The position numbers were made by a program, and so were the translations under genes. Shown here in pieces: positions 33,032-44,721 of a DNA stretch of 64,000 nt. This stretch comes from Triticum aestivum (lineage: Eukaryota > Streptophyta > Magnoliopsida > Poales > Poaceae). The DNA lies in NCBI RefSeq assembly GCF_018294505.1, contig NC_057802.1, positions 308,190,961 through 308,254,960 on the forward strand, in the 5' to 3' direction. The notes under the pieces were generated by a model that was not told the origin of the DNA, ran no database searches, and saw nothing but the letters and a program-made list of their open reading frames with translations. How positions within the stretch are numbered: position 1 is the stretch's first letter; every line of letters begins with the position of its first letter.

Positions 33032-36000
33032 ATGGCTCGTGCAGTAGCTCCCCTGAATTTCAATGTGTTCCTAGAGAAAGCTAAGCTGAAAGATGATGGA
33101 ATCAACTTTGTGGACTGGGCCCGTAATCTAAGGATTATCCTCACGGCTGCCCAAAACTCTTATGTCCTTGATGCACCGCTTGGTGCGCCACCCCCTCCAG
33201 CAACTCTGGACGTTGTGAACACCTGGCAGTCGCGTGTTGATGACTACTCATAATTCTTTGCAAATTATGTTGATGACAACTCAATAGTTTAGTGCGCCGT
33301 GTTGTATGGCTTAGAACCGGGACTTCAAAGGCATTTTGAACATCATGGAGCATATGAGATGTTCCAGGGGTTGAAGTTTATTTTTGAGAAAAATGCTCGG
33401 ATCGAGAGGTATGAGACCTCCGATAAGTTCTATGTCTGCAAGATGGAGGAGAACGGCTCTGTCGGTGAGAACATACTCAGAATGTCTGGGTATTACAACC
33501 GTCTGGCTGAGTTGGGAGTTGAGCTCCCGCCTGAGGTGGTCACTGACAGAGTTCTTCAATCCCTACCACCTAGCTACAAGAGCTTTGTGTTGAATATAAC
33601 ATGCAAGGGATGAACAAGTCAGTCTCTGAGCTGTTTGCGATGCTGAAAGTCGCTGAGTTAGACATCCAAAAGGAGCATCAAGTGTTGATGGTCAATAAAG
33701 CCATTGGTTTCAAGAAAAGCAAAGGAAAGAAGGGAAACTTCAAGAAGAGTGTGAAAGCAGTTGCTCCTCCTCCCGTGAAGAAACCCGAGGCTGGACCCAA
33801 GCCGGAAATTGAGTGCTTCTATTACAAGGGAACTGGCCACTGGAAGCGGAATTTCCCCAAGTATCTGGCCAACAAAAAGGGGGCCAACGTCAACAAAGGT
33901 ATATATGATATACATGTTATTGATCTGTACCTTACCAACTCCCGTTGTAGTGCCTGGGTATTTGATACCGGTGCGGTTGCTCACATTTGTAGCTCTAAAC
34001 AGGAACTATGGAATAGATGAAGGCTGGCGAAGGACGAAATGACGATGTGCGTGGGAAATGGTTCCAAGGTTGATGTGATCGCCGTCGGCACGCTCGCTCT
34101 TCGATTACCATCGGGATTAGTGATAAACCTAAATAATTGTTATTTAGTGCCTGCGTTGAGCATGAACATTATATCTAGATCTTATTTAATGTGAGACGGT
34201 TACTCATTTAAATCAGAGAATAATGGTTGTTCTATTTATACGGGTAATATCTTTTATGGTCATGCACCCATTGTGAGGGGTTTATTCTTATTGAATCTTG
34301 ATAGTGATGATACACATGTTCATAACATTGATGCCAAAAGATGTAGAGTTGATAATGATAGTACCACTTTCTTGTGGCACTGCCACTTAGGTCATATTGG
34401 AGCAAAGCGCATGAAGAAACTCCATGCTGATGGACTTTTGGAGTCACTTGACTTTGAATCACTTGACACATGCGAACCATACCTCATGGGCAAGATGACC
34501 AAAACCTTGTTTTCCGAAACAATGGAGCGGACAAGCGACTTGTTAGAAATCATACATACTGATGTGTTTGATCTGATGAGTGTTGGTGTGCACGGTGGAT
34601 ATCGTTACTTTCTCGATGATTTGAGTAGATATGGGTATATTTACTTAATGAAGCATAAGTCTGAAATGTTTGAAAAGTTCAAGCAATTTTAGAGTGAAGT
34701 TGAGAATCATCGTGATAAGAAGATAAATTCCTACGATCTGATCAAGGGGGAGAATATCTGAGTTATGAGTTTGGCAATCACTTAAGACAATGTGGAATTT
34801 TTTCACAACTAACGCCACCTCGAACACCACAGCGTAATGGTGTGTCCGAACGTCGTAATCGTACCTTATTGGATATGGTGCGTTCTATGATGTCTCTTGC
34901 CGATCTGCCACTATCGTTTTGGGGTTATGCATTAGAGACAGCTGCATTCACTTTAAATAGGGCACCATCTAAGTCCATAGATACGACACCATATGAACTA
35001 TGGTTTGGCAAGAAACCTAAGTTGTTGCTTCTTAAGGTTTGGCGCCACGATGCTTATGTCAAAAGGCTTCAGCCAGAAAAGCTCGAACCCAAAGTGGGCA
35101 AATGTATCTTCATAGGATACCCAAAGAAGACGATTGGGTATACCTTCTATCTCATATCTGAGGGCAAAGTATTTGTCGCTAAGAACGGGTCCATTCTCGA
35201 GAAAGAGTTTCTCTCGAAAGAATTGAGTGGGAGGAAGATATAACTTGATGAGGTTGTTGAACCTTTACTTCAACCAGAGAATAGCACAACGCAGAAAGAT
35301 GTTTATGTAGCACTTATAACAATTGATGAAGAAGCTAATGATGGTGATCATGAAGTTTCGGATCAAGTTACTATCGAACCTCGTAGGTCAACAAGGGTAC
35401 GCACTACCTGAGTGGTATGGTAACCCTGTCTTAGAGGTCATGTTGTTGGACAACGATGAACCTACGAGCTATGGAGAAGCGATGGTGGCCCGGATACCAA
35501 CAAATGGTTAGAGGCCAGAGATGGGATTCGTGTATGAAAACAAAGTATGGACTTTGGAAGTATTACCTTAAGAGCGAAAGGCCATTCAGAATAAATGGAT
35601 CTTCAAGATGAAGACGGACGCGGACGGTAATGTCATCGTCTATAAAGCTCGACTTGTGGCAAAGGGGTTTTCACAAGTTCAAGGAGTTGACTACGATGAG
35701 ACTTTCTCAACGTAGCAATGGTTAAGCCTGTCAGAATCATGTTGGCAATAGCTACATTTTTCGATTATGAAACTTGGCAGATGGATGTCAAAACAGCATT
35801 CCTTAATAGTTTCCTTAAAGAAAAGTTGTATATGATGCAACCGGAAGGTTTTGTCGATCCAGAGAATGCTGACAAAGTGTGCAAGCTCCAGCGATCCATT
35901 TATGGGCTGGTGCAAGCATCTCGGAGTTGGAATCTTCGCTTTGATGAGGTGATAAAAGCGTTTGGGTTTATACAAGTTTACGGAGAAGCTTGTATTTACA

Positions 36001-37013
36001 AGAAAGTGAGTAGGAGCTCTACAGCGTTTTTAATATTATATGTGGATGACATATTGCTGATTGGAAACAATATAGAACTTTTGGAAAACGTGAAGGAATA
36101 TTTGAACAAGAGTTTTTCAATGAAGGACCTAGGAGAAGCTGCTTTCATATTAGGCATCAAGATCTATATAGATAGATTGAGACGCTTAATAGGACTTCCA
36201 CAAATCACATACCTTGATAAGATATTGAAGAAGTTCAAAATTGATCAGTCCAAGAAGGGGTTCTTGCCTTGCAAGGTGTGAAGTTGAGTAAGACTCAATG
36301 CCCAGCGACTACAAAGGATAGAGAAAAGATGAGTGTCATCCCCTATGCTTTTGCCATAGGCTCTATCCTGTATGCGATGCTATGCACAAGACCAGATGTC
36401 ATCCTTGCCATAAGTATGGCAGGAAGGTTTCAAAGTGATCCAGGAGTGGAACACAAGACATCGGTCAAGAATATACTTAAGTACCTGAAAAGGACTAAGG
36501 AAATATTTCTCGCCTATGGAGGTGATCAAGAGCTCGTCGTAAATGGTTACGTCGATGCAAGCTTTGACACTCATCCGGATGACTCTAAGTCTCAAACCGG
36601 ATACATATATATTCTAAATGGGGGGCAGTAAGCTGGTGCAGTTCCAAGCAAAGCATGGTAGCTGATTCTACATGCGAAGCGGAGTACATAGCTGCCTCGG
36701 AGGCAGCAAAGGAAGGTGTCTGGAACAGTTCATGGCGGATCTTGGAGTTGTGCCCAGTGCACTGGACCCAATGACTCTATTCTGTGACAACACGAGTGCC
36801 ATTGCTCTAGCCAAGGAACCAAGGTTTCACAAGAGGACCAGACACATAAAGCGACGCTTCAATTCCATCTGCGATGCAATCAAGGAGGAGGACATAGACA
36901 TTTGCAAAGTACATACAGATCTGAATGTTGCCGATCTGCTGACTAAACCTCTTCCACGGGCAAAACATGATCAACACCAGAACTCTATGGGTGTTAGATT
37001 CATTACCATGTAA
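33032..37013 (+). pseudogene. Old Copia gag-pol polyprotein (decayed)
   Basis: Starts ATGGCTCGTGCAGTAGC and ends with the same C-terminal VRFITM and stop as the intact neighbour at 40709-44689. Visible: gag domain; a zinc knuckle with two of its three Cys lost (CFYYKGTGHWKRNF, about 33810-33860); protease FDTGA (about 33961); an integrase zinc region (LWHCHLGHIG); an integrase core that still has its second Asp (codon 34740-34742); RT with YVDD (about 36043); and RNase H. Frames change near 33250-33300, 33600, 35500, 35700 and 36270, and several in-frame stops occur (for example 34690 and 36628). Non-functional. Confidence 0.92.
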
Positions 37014-37047
37014 TACTAGATTATTGACTCTAGTGCAAGTGGGAGAC

Positions 37048-37695
37048 TATTGGAAATATGCCCTAGAGGCAACAATAAAGTGGTTATTATTATATTTCCT
37101 TGTTCATGATGATTGTTTATTATCCATGCTATAATTGTATTGATTGGAACTCAAATACATGTGTGGATACATAGACCACAACATGTCCCTAGTGAGCCTC
37201 TACCGGACTAGCTCGTTGATCAAAGATGGCTATGGTTTCCTGGCCATAGACATGAGTTGTCATTTGATAACGGGATCACATCATTAGGAGAATGATGTGA
37301 TGGACAAGACCCAAACTATAAATGTAGCATACGATCGTATCAAGTTTATTGCTATCGTTTTCTGCATGTCAAGTATTTGTTCCTATGACCATGAGATCAT
37401 GAAACTCACTGACATCGAAGGAGTACCTTGTGTGTATCAAACGTCGCAACGTAACTGGGTGACTATAAAGATGCTCTACAGGTATCACCAAGGGTGTATG
37501 TTGAGTTGGCATGGATCAAGGCTGGGATTTGTCACTCCGTATGACAGAGAGGTATCTCAGGATCACTCGGTAATACAACATCACAATGAGCTTGCAAGCA
37601 ATGTGACTGAAGAGTTAGCCACGGGATCTTGTATTACGAAACGAGTAAAGAGATTTGCCGGTAATGAGATTGAACTAGGTATGGAGATACTGACG
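37048..37695 (+). repeat. Old Copia 3' LTR, truncated by the Angela insertion
   Basis: Begins TATTGGAAATATGCCCTAG (TG changed to TA) after the polypurine tract GCAAGTGGGAGAC, and stops at 37695. The final TGACG (37691-37695) is the left target site of the Angela element; the right copy and the rest of this LTR are deleted. Confidence 0.85.
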
Positions 37696-39411
37696 TGTTG
37701 GAAATATGCCCTAGAGGCAATAATAAATGGTTATTATTATATTTCTTTGTTCATGGTAATTGTCTATTGTTCATGCTATAATTGTATTGTCCGGAAATCG
37801 TAATACATGTGTGAATACATAGACCACAACGTGTCCCTAGTAAGCCTCTAGCTGACTAGCTCGTTGACCAAATGATAGTCATGGTTTCCTGACTATGGAC
37901 ATTGGATGTCATTGATAACGGGATCACATCATTAGGAGAATGATGTGATGGACAAGACCCAATCCTAAGCATAGCATAAAAGATCGTGTAGTTTCGTTTG
38001 CTAGAGCTTTTCCAATGTCAAGTATCTTTTCCTTAGACCATGAGATCGTGCAACTCCCGGATACCGTAGGAGTGCTTTGGGTGTGCCAAACGTCACAACG
38101 TAACTGGGTGACTATAAAGGTGCACTACGGGTATCTCCGAAAGTGTCTGTTGGGTTGGCACGGATCGAGACTGGGATTTGTCACTCCGTGTGACGGAGAG
38201 GTATCTCTGGGCCCACTCGGTAATGCATCATCATAATGAGCTCAATGTGACTAAGGTGTTAGTCATGGGATCATGCATTGCAGTATGAGTAAAGAGACTT
38301 GCCAGTAACGAGATTGAACAAGGTATTGGGATACCGACGATCGAATCTCGGGCAAGTAACATATCGATTGACAAAGGGAATTGTATACGGGATTGATTGA
38401 ATCCTCGACATCGTGGTTCATCCGATGAGATCATCGTGGAACATGTGGGACCCAACATGGGTATCCAGATCCCGCTGTTGGTTATTGACCGGAGAGGCGT
38501 CTCGGTCATGTCTGCATGTCTCCCGAACCCGTAGGGTCTACACACTTAAGGTTCGGTGACGCTAGGGTTGGAGAGATATGTGTATAAGGAAACCCGAAAG
38601 TTTTTCGGAGTCCCGGATGAGATCCCGGACGTCACAAGGAGTTCCGGAATGGTCCGGAGGTAAAGAATTATATATAGGAAGTCAAGTTTCGGCCACCGGG
38701 AAAGTTTCGGGGGTTACCGGTATTGTACCGGGACCACCGGAAGGGTCCCGGGGGTCCACCGGGTGGGGCCACCTATCCCGGAGGGCCCCGTGGGCTGAAG
38801 TGGGAAGGGAACCAGCCCCTAGTGGGCTGGGCGCCCCCCCCCCCCATGGGCCTCCCCCCATGCGCCTAGGGTTGGGAACCCTAGGGTGGGGGGCTTCCCA
38901 CTTGCCTTGGGGGGCAAGGCACCCCCCTGGCCGCCGCCCCCCACCCTAGATGGGTTTGGCCGGCGCCCCCCCCTCCCAAGGGGGCCTATATAAAGGGGGG
39001 GAGGGAGGGCAGCAACAACACAGCCTTGGGCGCCTCCCTCTCCCCCTGCAACACCTCTCTCTCTCGTATATGCTCGGCGAAGCCCTGCCGGCATCCCGCT
39101 ACATCCACCACCACGCCGTCGTGCTGCTGGATCTCCATCAACCTCTCCTTCCCCCTTGCTGGATCAAGAAGGAGGAGACGTCGCTGCACCGTACGTGTGT
39201 TGAACGCGGAGGTGCCGTCCGTTCGGCACTCGGTCATCGGTGATTTGGATCACGGCGAGTACGACTCCGTCATCCACGTTCATTGGAACGCTTCCGCTCG
39301 CGATCTACAAGGGTATGTAGATGCACTCCTTTCCCCTCGTTGCTAGTACACTCCATAGATGCATCTTGGTGAGCGTAGGAAAATTTTAAAATTATGCTAC
39401 GATTCCCAACA
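37696..39411 (+). repeat. 5' LTR of Angela-type Copia
   Basis: Starts TGTTGGAAATATGCCCTAG and ends CGATTCCCAACA, 1716 bp, the usual length for this group. A TATA box is at about 38987-38996. The GC-rich U3/R stretch has C and G homopolymer runs (38826-38840 and others) and yields spurious ORFs (38578-39346). Confidence 0.95.
38987..38996 (+). promoter_or_regulatory. TATA box of the Angela LTR
   Basis: CTATATAAAG in the sequence GGGGGCCTATATAAAGGG, about 1290 bp into the LTR. BARE-type LTRs drive transcription from TATA boxes in this region. A transcription start about 30 bp downstream is inferred. Confidence 0.7.
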
Positions 39412-39412
39412 G

Positions 39413-39426
39413 TGGCATCATGAGCC
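39413..39426 (+). other. Primer binding site of Angela-type Copia (variant)
   Basis: TGGCATCATGAGCC directly after the LTR, a variant of the initiator-Met tRNA site TGGTATCAGAGCC. The old Copia copy has the same variant (32248), so it is a family trait here rather than private decay. Confidence 0.7.
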
Positions 39427-40370
39427 AGGCCTATGCGTAGTTACTATGCACGAGTAGAACACAAAGAAGTTGTGGGCGTTGATGTTGCCAATTCTTCTTG
39501 CCGCTACTAGTCGTTTCTTGTTTCGGCGGCATTGTAGGATGAAGCGGCCCGGACCGACCTTACACGTACGCTTACGTGAGACAGGTTCCACCGACTGACA
39601 TGCACTAGTTGCATAAGGTGGCTAGCGGGTGTCTGTCTCTCCTACTTTAGTCGGAACGGATTCGATGAAAAGGGTCCTTATGAAGGGTAAATAGAAATTG
39701 TCAAATCACGTTGTGGTCATACGTAGGTAAGAAAACGTTCTTGCTAGAAACCTACAAACCACGTAAAAACTTGCAACAACAATTAGAGGACGTCTAACTT
39801 GTTTTTGCAGCATGTGTTATGTGATGTGATATGGCCAGAAGATGTGATGAATGATATATGTGATGTATGAGATTGATCATATTCTTGTAATAGGAATCAC
39901 GACTTGCATGTCGATGAGTATGACAACCGGCAGGAGCCATAGGAGTTGTCTTTATTATTTTGCATGACCTGCGTGTCATTGAATAACGCCATGTAAATTA
40001 CTTTACTTTGTTGCTAAATGCGTTAGCCATAGAAGTAGAAGTAATCGTTGGCGTGACGACTTCATGAAGACACGATGATGGAGATCATGGTGTCATGCCG
40101 GTGACGAAGATGATCATGGTGCCCCGAAGATGGAGATCAAAGGAGCATGATGATATTGGCCATATCATGTCACTATTTGATTGCATGTGATGTTTATCAT
40201 GTTTTTGCATCTTATTTGCTTAGAACGACGGTAGTAAGTAAGATGATCCCTTATAATAATTTCAAGAAAGTGTTCACCCTAATTGTGCACCGTTGCGAAG
40301 GTTCGTTGTTTCGAAGCACCACGTGATGATCGGGTGTGATAGATTCTAACGTTCGCATACAACGGGTGTT

Positions 40371-40467
40371 GACGAGCCTAGCATGTACAGACATGGCCTC
40401 GGAACACACGCAATACACTTAGGTTGACTTGACGAGCCTAGCATGTACAGACATGGCCTCGGAACAC
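40371..40467 (+). repeat. Leader duplication in the Angela element
   Basis: Two 37-bp copies beginning GACGAGCCTAGCATGTACAG at 40371 and 40431 (period 60). The leader between LTR and gag in BARE-type elements carries dimerisation and packaging signals; a link to these copies is only inference. Confidence 0.75.
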
Positions 40468-40708
40468 GGAGGACCGAAAGGTCGAGCATGAGTCGTATAG
40501 AAGATACGATCAACATGGAGATGTTCACCGATCTTGACTAGTCCGTCTCACGTGATGATCGGACACGGCCTAGTTAACTCGGATCATGTTTCACTTAGAT
40601 GACTAGAGGGATGTCTATCTGAGTGGGAGTTCATTGAATAATTTGATTATATGAACTTAATTATCATGAACTTAGTCTAAAATCTTTACACTATGTCTTG
40701 TAGATCAA

Positions 40709-43700
40709 ATGGCCAACGTTGTCCTCAATTTCAACGCGTTCCTAGAGAAAACCAAGCTGAAAGATGATGGCAGCAACTATACGGACTGGGTCCGGAACCT
40801 GAGGATCATCCTCATAGTAGCCAAGAAAGATTATGTCTTAGAAGCACCGCTAGGTGAAGCACCAATCCCTGAAAACCAAGACGTTATGAATGCTTGGCAA
40901 TCACGTGCTGATGATTACTCCCTCGTTCAATGCGGCATGCTTTACAGCTTAGAACCGGGTCTCCAAAAGCGTTTTGAGAAACATGGAGCATATGAGATGT
41001 TCGAGGAGCTGAAACTGGTTTTTCAAGCTCATGCCCGGGTCGAGAGATATGAAGTCTCCGACAAGTTCTTTAGCTGTAAAATGGAGGAGAATAGTTCTGT
41101 TAGTGAGCACATACTCAGAATGTCTGGGTTACACAACCGTTTATCCCAGCTGGGAGTTAATCTCCCGGATGACGCGGTCATTGACAGAATCCTCCAGTCG
41201 CTTCCACCAAGCTACAAGAGCTTTGTGATGAACTACAATATGCAGGGGATGGAAAAGACCATTCCTGAGGTATATTCAATGCTGAAATCAACGGAGGGGG
41301 AGATCAGAAAAGAACATCAAGTGTTGATGGTGAATAAAACCACTAAGTTCAAGAAGGGCAAGGGTAAGAAGAACTTCAAGAAGGACGGCAAGGGAGTTGC
41401 CGCGCCCGGTAAGCCAGTTACTGGGAAGAAGCCAAAGAATGGACCCAAGCCTGAAACTGAGTGCTTTTATTGCAAGGGAAGTGGTCACTGGAAGCGGAAC
41501 TGCCCCAAATACTTAGCGGACAAGAAGGCCGGCAACGCCAAAGGTATATGTGATATACATGTAATTGATGTGTACCTTACCAGTACTCGTAGTAGCTCCT
41601 GGGTATTTGATACCGGTGCGGTTGCTCATATTTGTAACTCAAAACAGGAATTACGGAATAAACGGAGACTGGCGAAGGACGAGGTGACGATGCGCGTCGG
41701 GAATGGTTGCAAGGTCGATGTGATCGCCGTCGGCACGCTACCTCTGCATCTACCCACGGGATTAGTTTTAAACCTCAATAATTGTTATTTAGTGCTAGCT
41801 TTGAGCATGAACATTGTATCTGGATCTCGTTTAATTCGAGATGGCTACTCATTTAAATCCGAGAATAATGGTTGTTCTGTTTATTTGAGAGATATGTTTT
41901 ATGGTCATGCCCCGCTGGTCAATGGTTTATTTTTGATGAATCTCGAACGTGATGTTACACATATTCATAGTGTGAATACCAAAAGATGTAAAGTTGATAA
42001 CGATAGTCCCACATACTTGTGGCACTGCCGCCTTGGTCACATTGGTGTCAAGCGCATGAAGAAGCTCCATGCAGATGGACTTTTGGAGTCTCTTGATTAC
42101 GAATCATTTGACACGTGCGAACCATGCCTCATGGGTAAGATGACCAAGACTCCGTTCTCCGGAACAATGGAGCGAGCAACCAACTTATTGGAAATCATAC
42201 ATACCGATGTGTGCGGTCCAATGAGTGTTGAGGCTCGCGGAGGATATCGTTATGTTCTCACTCTCACTGATGACTTAAGTAGATATGGGTATGTCTACCT
42301 AATGAAACACAAGTCTGAAACCTTTGAAAAGTTCAAGGAATTTCAGAGTGAGGTTGAGAATCAACGTGACAGAAAAATAAAATTCTTACGATCAAATCAT
42401 GGTGGAGAATATTTAAGTCACGAGTTTGGTGCACACTTAAGGAAATGTGGAATCGTTTCACAACTCACGCCGCCTGGAACACCTCAGAGAAACGGTGTGT
42501 CCGAACGTCGTAATCGCACTCTATTGGATATGGTGCGATCTATGATGTCTCTTACCGATTTACCGCTCTCATTTTGGGGCTATGCTTTAGAGACTGCCGC
42601 ATTCACTTTAAATAGGGCTCCGTCGAAATCCGTTGAGACGACACCATATGAATTATGGTTTGGGAAGAAACCTAAGCTGTCGTTTCTAAAAGTTTGGGGA
42701 TGCGATGCTTATGTCAAGAAACTTCAACCTGAAAAGCTCGAACCCAAGTCGGAAAAATGCGTCTTCATAGGATACCCTAAGGAAACTATTGGGTATACCT
42801 TCTACCTCAGATCTGAAGGCAAGATCTTCGTTGCCAAGAACGGGTCCTTTCTGGAGAAGGAGTTTCTCTCGAAAGAATTGAGTGGGAGGAAAGTGGAACT
42901 TGATGAGGTGATAGTCACCCCTTCCGAACCAGAAAGTAGCGCAGCGCGGGAAAATGTTCCTGTGGTGCCTACACCGACTGGGGAGGAAGTTAATGATGAT
43001 GATCATGAAGCTTCGGATCAAGTTACTACTGAACTTCGTAGGTCCACAAGGACACGTTCCGCACCAGAGTGGTACGGCAACCCTGTCCTGGAAATCATGT
43101 TGTTAGACAACGGTGAACCTTCGAACTATGAAGAAGCGATGGCGGGCCCGGATTCCGACAAATGGCTAGAAGCCATGAAATCCGAGATAGGATCCATGTA
43201 TGAAAACGAAGTATGGACTTTGACTGACTTGCCCGATGATCGGCGAGCCATAGAAAACAAGTGGATCTTTAAGAAGAAGACAGACGCGGATGGTAATGTG
43301 ACCATCTATAAGGCTCTACTTGTCGCTAAGGGTTATCGACAAGTTCAAGGGGTTGACTACGATGAGACTTTCTCACCCGTAGCGAAGCTGAAGTCAGTCA
43401 GAATCATGTTAGCAATTGCCGCATACTATGATTATGAGATATGGCAGATGGACGTCAAAACGGCATTCCTTAACGACTTCCTTAAGGAAGAATTGTATAT
43501 GATGCAGCCGGAAGGTTTTGTCGATCCTAAGAATGCTAACAAAGTATGCAAGCTCCAGCGCTCAATCTATGGGCTGGTGCAAGCATCTCGGAGTTGGAAC
43601 ATTCGCTTTGATGAGATGATCAAAGCGTTTGGGTTTACACAGACTTATGGAGAAGCCTGTGTTTACAAGAAAGTGAGTGGGAGCTCTGTAGCATTTCTCA

Positions 43701-44689
43701 TATTATATGTGGATGACATACTATTGATGGGCAATGATATAGAATTCTTGGAAAGTATAAAGGCCTATTTGAATAAGTGTTTTTCAATGAAGGACCTTGG
43801 AGAAGCTGCTTATATATTAGGCATCAAGATCTATAGAGATAGATCAAGACGCCTCATTGGTCTTTCACAGAGTACATACCTTGACAAGATATTGAAGAAG
43901 TTCAATATGGATCAGTCTAAGAAGGGGTTCTTGCCTGTATTGCAAGGTGTGCAATTGAGCACGGCTCAATGCCCGACCACGGCAGAAGATAGAGAAAAGA
44001 TGAGTGTCATCCCCTATGCCTCGGCCATAGGGTCTATTATGTATGCCATGCTGTGTACCAGACCTGATGTAAACCTTGCCGTAAGTTTGGTAGGAAGATA
44101 CCAAAGTAATCCCGGCATGGAACACTGGACAGCGGTCAAGAATATCCTAAAGTACCTGAAAAGGACTAAGGATATGTTTCTCGTTTATGGAGGTGACGAA
44201 GAGCTCGTCGTAAAGGGTTACGTCGACGCTAGCTTCGACACAGATCTGGATGACTCAAAGTCACAAACCGGATACGTGTATATTTTGAATGGAGGAGCAG
44301 TAAGCTGGTGCAGTTGCAAGCAAAGCGTCGTGGCGGGATCTACATGTGAAGCGGAGTACATGGCAGCCTCGGAGGCAGCACATGAAGCAGTCTGGATGAA
44401 GGAGTTCATTACCGACCTAGGGGTGATTCCCAATGCGTCGGGCCCGATGACTCTCTTCTGTGACAACACTGGAGCTATTGCACTTGCGAAGGAGCCCAGG
44501 TTTCACAGGAAGACCAGGCATATCAAGCGTCGCTTCAACTCCATTCGTGAAAGTGTTCAAAATGGAGACATAGATATTTGTAAAGTACATACGGACCTGA
44601 ATGTAGCAGATCCGTTGACTAAACCTCTCCCTAGGGCAAAACATGATCAACACCAGGACGCAATGGGTGTTCGATTCATCACAATGTAA
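40709..44689 (+). CDS. gag-pol: Copia gag-pol polyprotein, full-length ORF
   Basis: 1326 codons, no stop or frameshift. Domains in order: Copia-type gag (about 1-240); CCHC zinc knuckle C252-C265; protease with D301-T-G-A; integrase zinc region (about 438-473); integrase core; RT with MDVKTAF (D915) and YVDD (1000-1003); and RNase H with D1173, E1216, D1252 and D1301. The polyprotein would be cut by its protease and assembled in cytoplasmic virus-like particles for reverse transcription and integration. Oddities: the integrase triad reads D500, N563, E599, with N563 at the exact D,D35E position, so strand transfer is probably lost. The RT stretch has KALLVAKG where the older copy keeps KARLVAKG. 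The start is the first Met after the leader, aligned with the start of the older copy. Confidence 0.95.
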   Translation: MANVVLNFNAFLEKTKLKDDGSNYTDWVRNLRIILIVAKKDYVLEAPLGEAPIPENQDVMNAWQSRADDYSLVQCGMLYSLEPGLQKRFEKHGAYEMFEELKLVFQAHARVERYEVSDKFFSCKMEENSSVSEHILRMSGLHNRLSQLGVNLPDDAVIDRILQSLPPSYKSFVMNYNMQGMEKTIPEVYSMLKSTEGEIRKEHQVLMVNKTTKFKKGKGKKNFKKDGKGVAAPGKPVTGKKPKNGPKPETECFYCKGSGHWKRNCPKYLADKKAGNAKGICDIHVIDVYLTSTRSSSWVFDTGAVAHICNSKQELRNKRRLAKDEVTMRVGNGCKVDVIAVGTLPLHLPTGLVLNLNNCYLVLALSMNIVSGSRLIRDGYSFKSENNGCSVYLRDMFYGHAPLVNGLFLMNLERDVTHIHSVNTKRCKVDNDSPTYLWHCRLGHIGVKRMKKLHADGLLESLDYESFDTCEPCLMGKMTKTPFSGTMERATNLLEIIHTDVCGPMSVEARGGYRYVLTLTDDLSRYGYVYLMKHKSETFEKFKEFQSEVENQRDRKIKFLRSNHGGEYLSHEFGAHLRKCGIVSQLTPPGTPQRNGVSERRNRTLLDMVRSMMSLTDLPLSFWGYALETAAFTLNRAPSKSVETTPYELWFGKKPKLSFLKVWGCDAYVKKLQPEKLEPKSEKCVFIGYPKETIGYTFYLRSEGKIFVAKNGSFLEKEFLSKELSGRKVELDEVIVTPSEPESSAARENVPVVPTPTGEEVNDDDHEASDQVTTELRRSTRTRSAPEWYGNPVLEIMLLDNGEPSNYEEAMAGPDSDKWLEAMKSEIGSMYENEVWTLTDLPDDRRAIENKWIFKKKTDADGNVTIYKALLVAKGYRQVQGVDYDETFSPVAKLKSVRIMLAIAAYYDYEIWQMDVKTAFLNDFLKEELYMMQPEGFVDPKNANKVCKLQRSIYGLVQASRSWNIRFDEMIKAFGFTQTYGEACVYKKVSGSSVAFLILYVDDILLMGNDIEFLESIKAYLNKCFSMKDLGEAAYILGIKIYRDRSRRLIGLSQSTYLDKILKKFNMDQSKKGFLPVLQGVQLSTAQCPTTAEDREKMSVIPYASAIGSIMYAMLCTRPDVNLAVSLVGRYQSNPGMEHWTAVKNILKYLKRTKDMFLVYGGDEELVVKGYVDASFDTDLDDSKSQTGYVYILNGGAVSWCSCKQSVVAGSTCEAEYMAASEAAHEAVWMKEFITDLGVIPNASGPMTLFCDNTGAIALAKEPRFHRKTRHIKRRFNSIRESVQNGDIDICKVHTDLNVADPLTKPLPRAKHDQHQDAMGVRFITM

Positions 44690-44710
44690 CTAGATTATTG
44701 ACTCTAGTGC

Positions 44711-44721
44711 AAGTGGGAGAC
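44711..44721 (+). other. Polypurine tract of Angela-type Copia
   Basis: AAGTGGGAGAC immediately before the 3' LTR. The same tract precedes the old 3' LTR at 37048. It primes plus-strand DNA synthesis. Confidence 0.85.

Larger units (their letters stand above)
24120..37695 (+). mobile_element. Old Angela/BARE-type Copia element, decayed and nested into
   Basis: 5' LTR pieces at 24120-24616 and 31214-32246 (split by the element at 24617-31213), leader, decayed gag-pol 33032-37013 and 3' LTR 37048-37695, itself cut by the younger Angela element. The first ~180 bp of the 5' LTR are missing. Comparing 24120-24610 with the matching part of the 3' LTR by eye gives roughly 8% difference, so it is much older than the neighbour at 37696. 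Confidence 0.9.

Noticed and set aside
33299..34020. Separate short ORFs that could be called individual genes
   Set aside because: They are consecutive pieces of one decayed Copia gag-pol, shown by collinearity with the intact ORF at 40709-44689.
37297..37803. 168-codon ORF spanning the old Copia 3' LTR and the Angela LTR
   Set aside because: LTR sequence with no coding history. It crosses the insertion point at 37695/37696.
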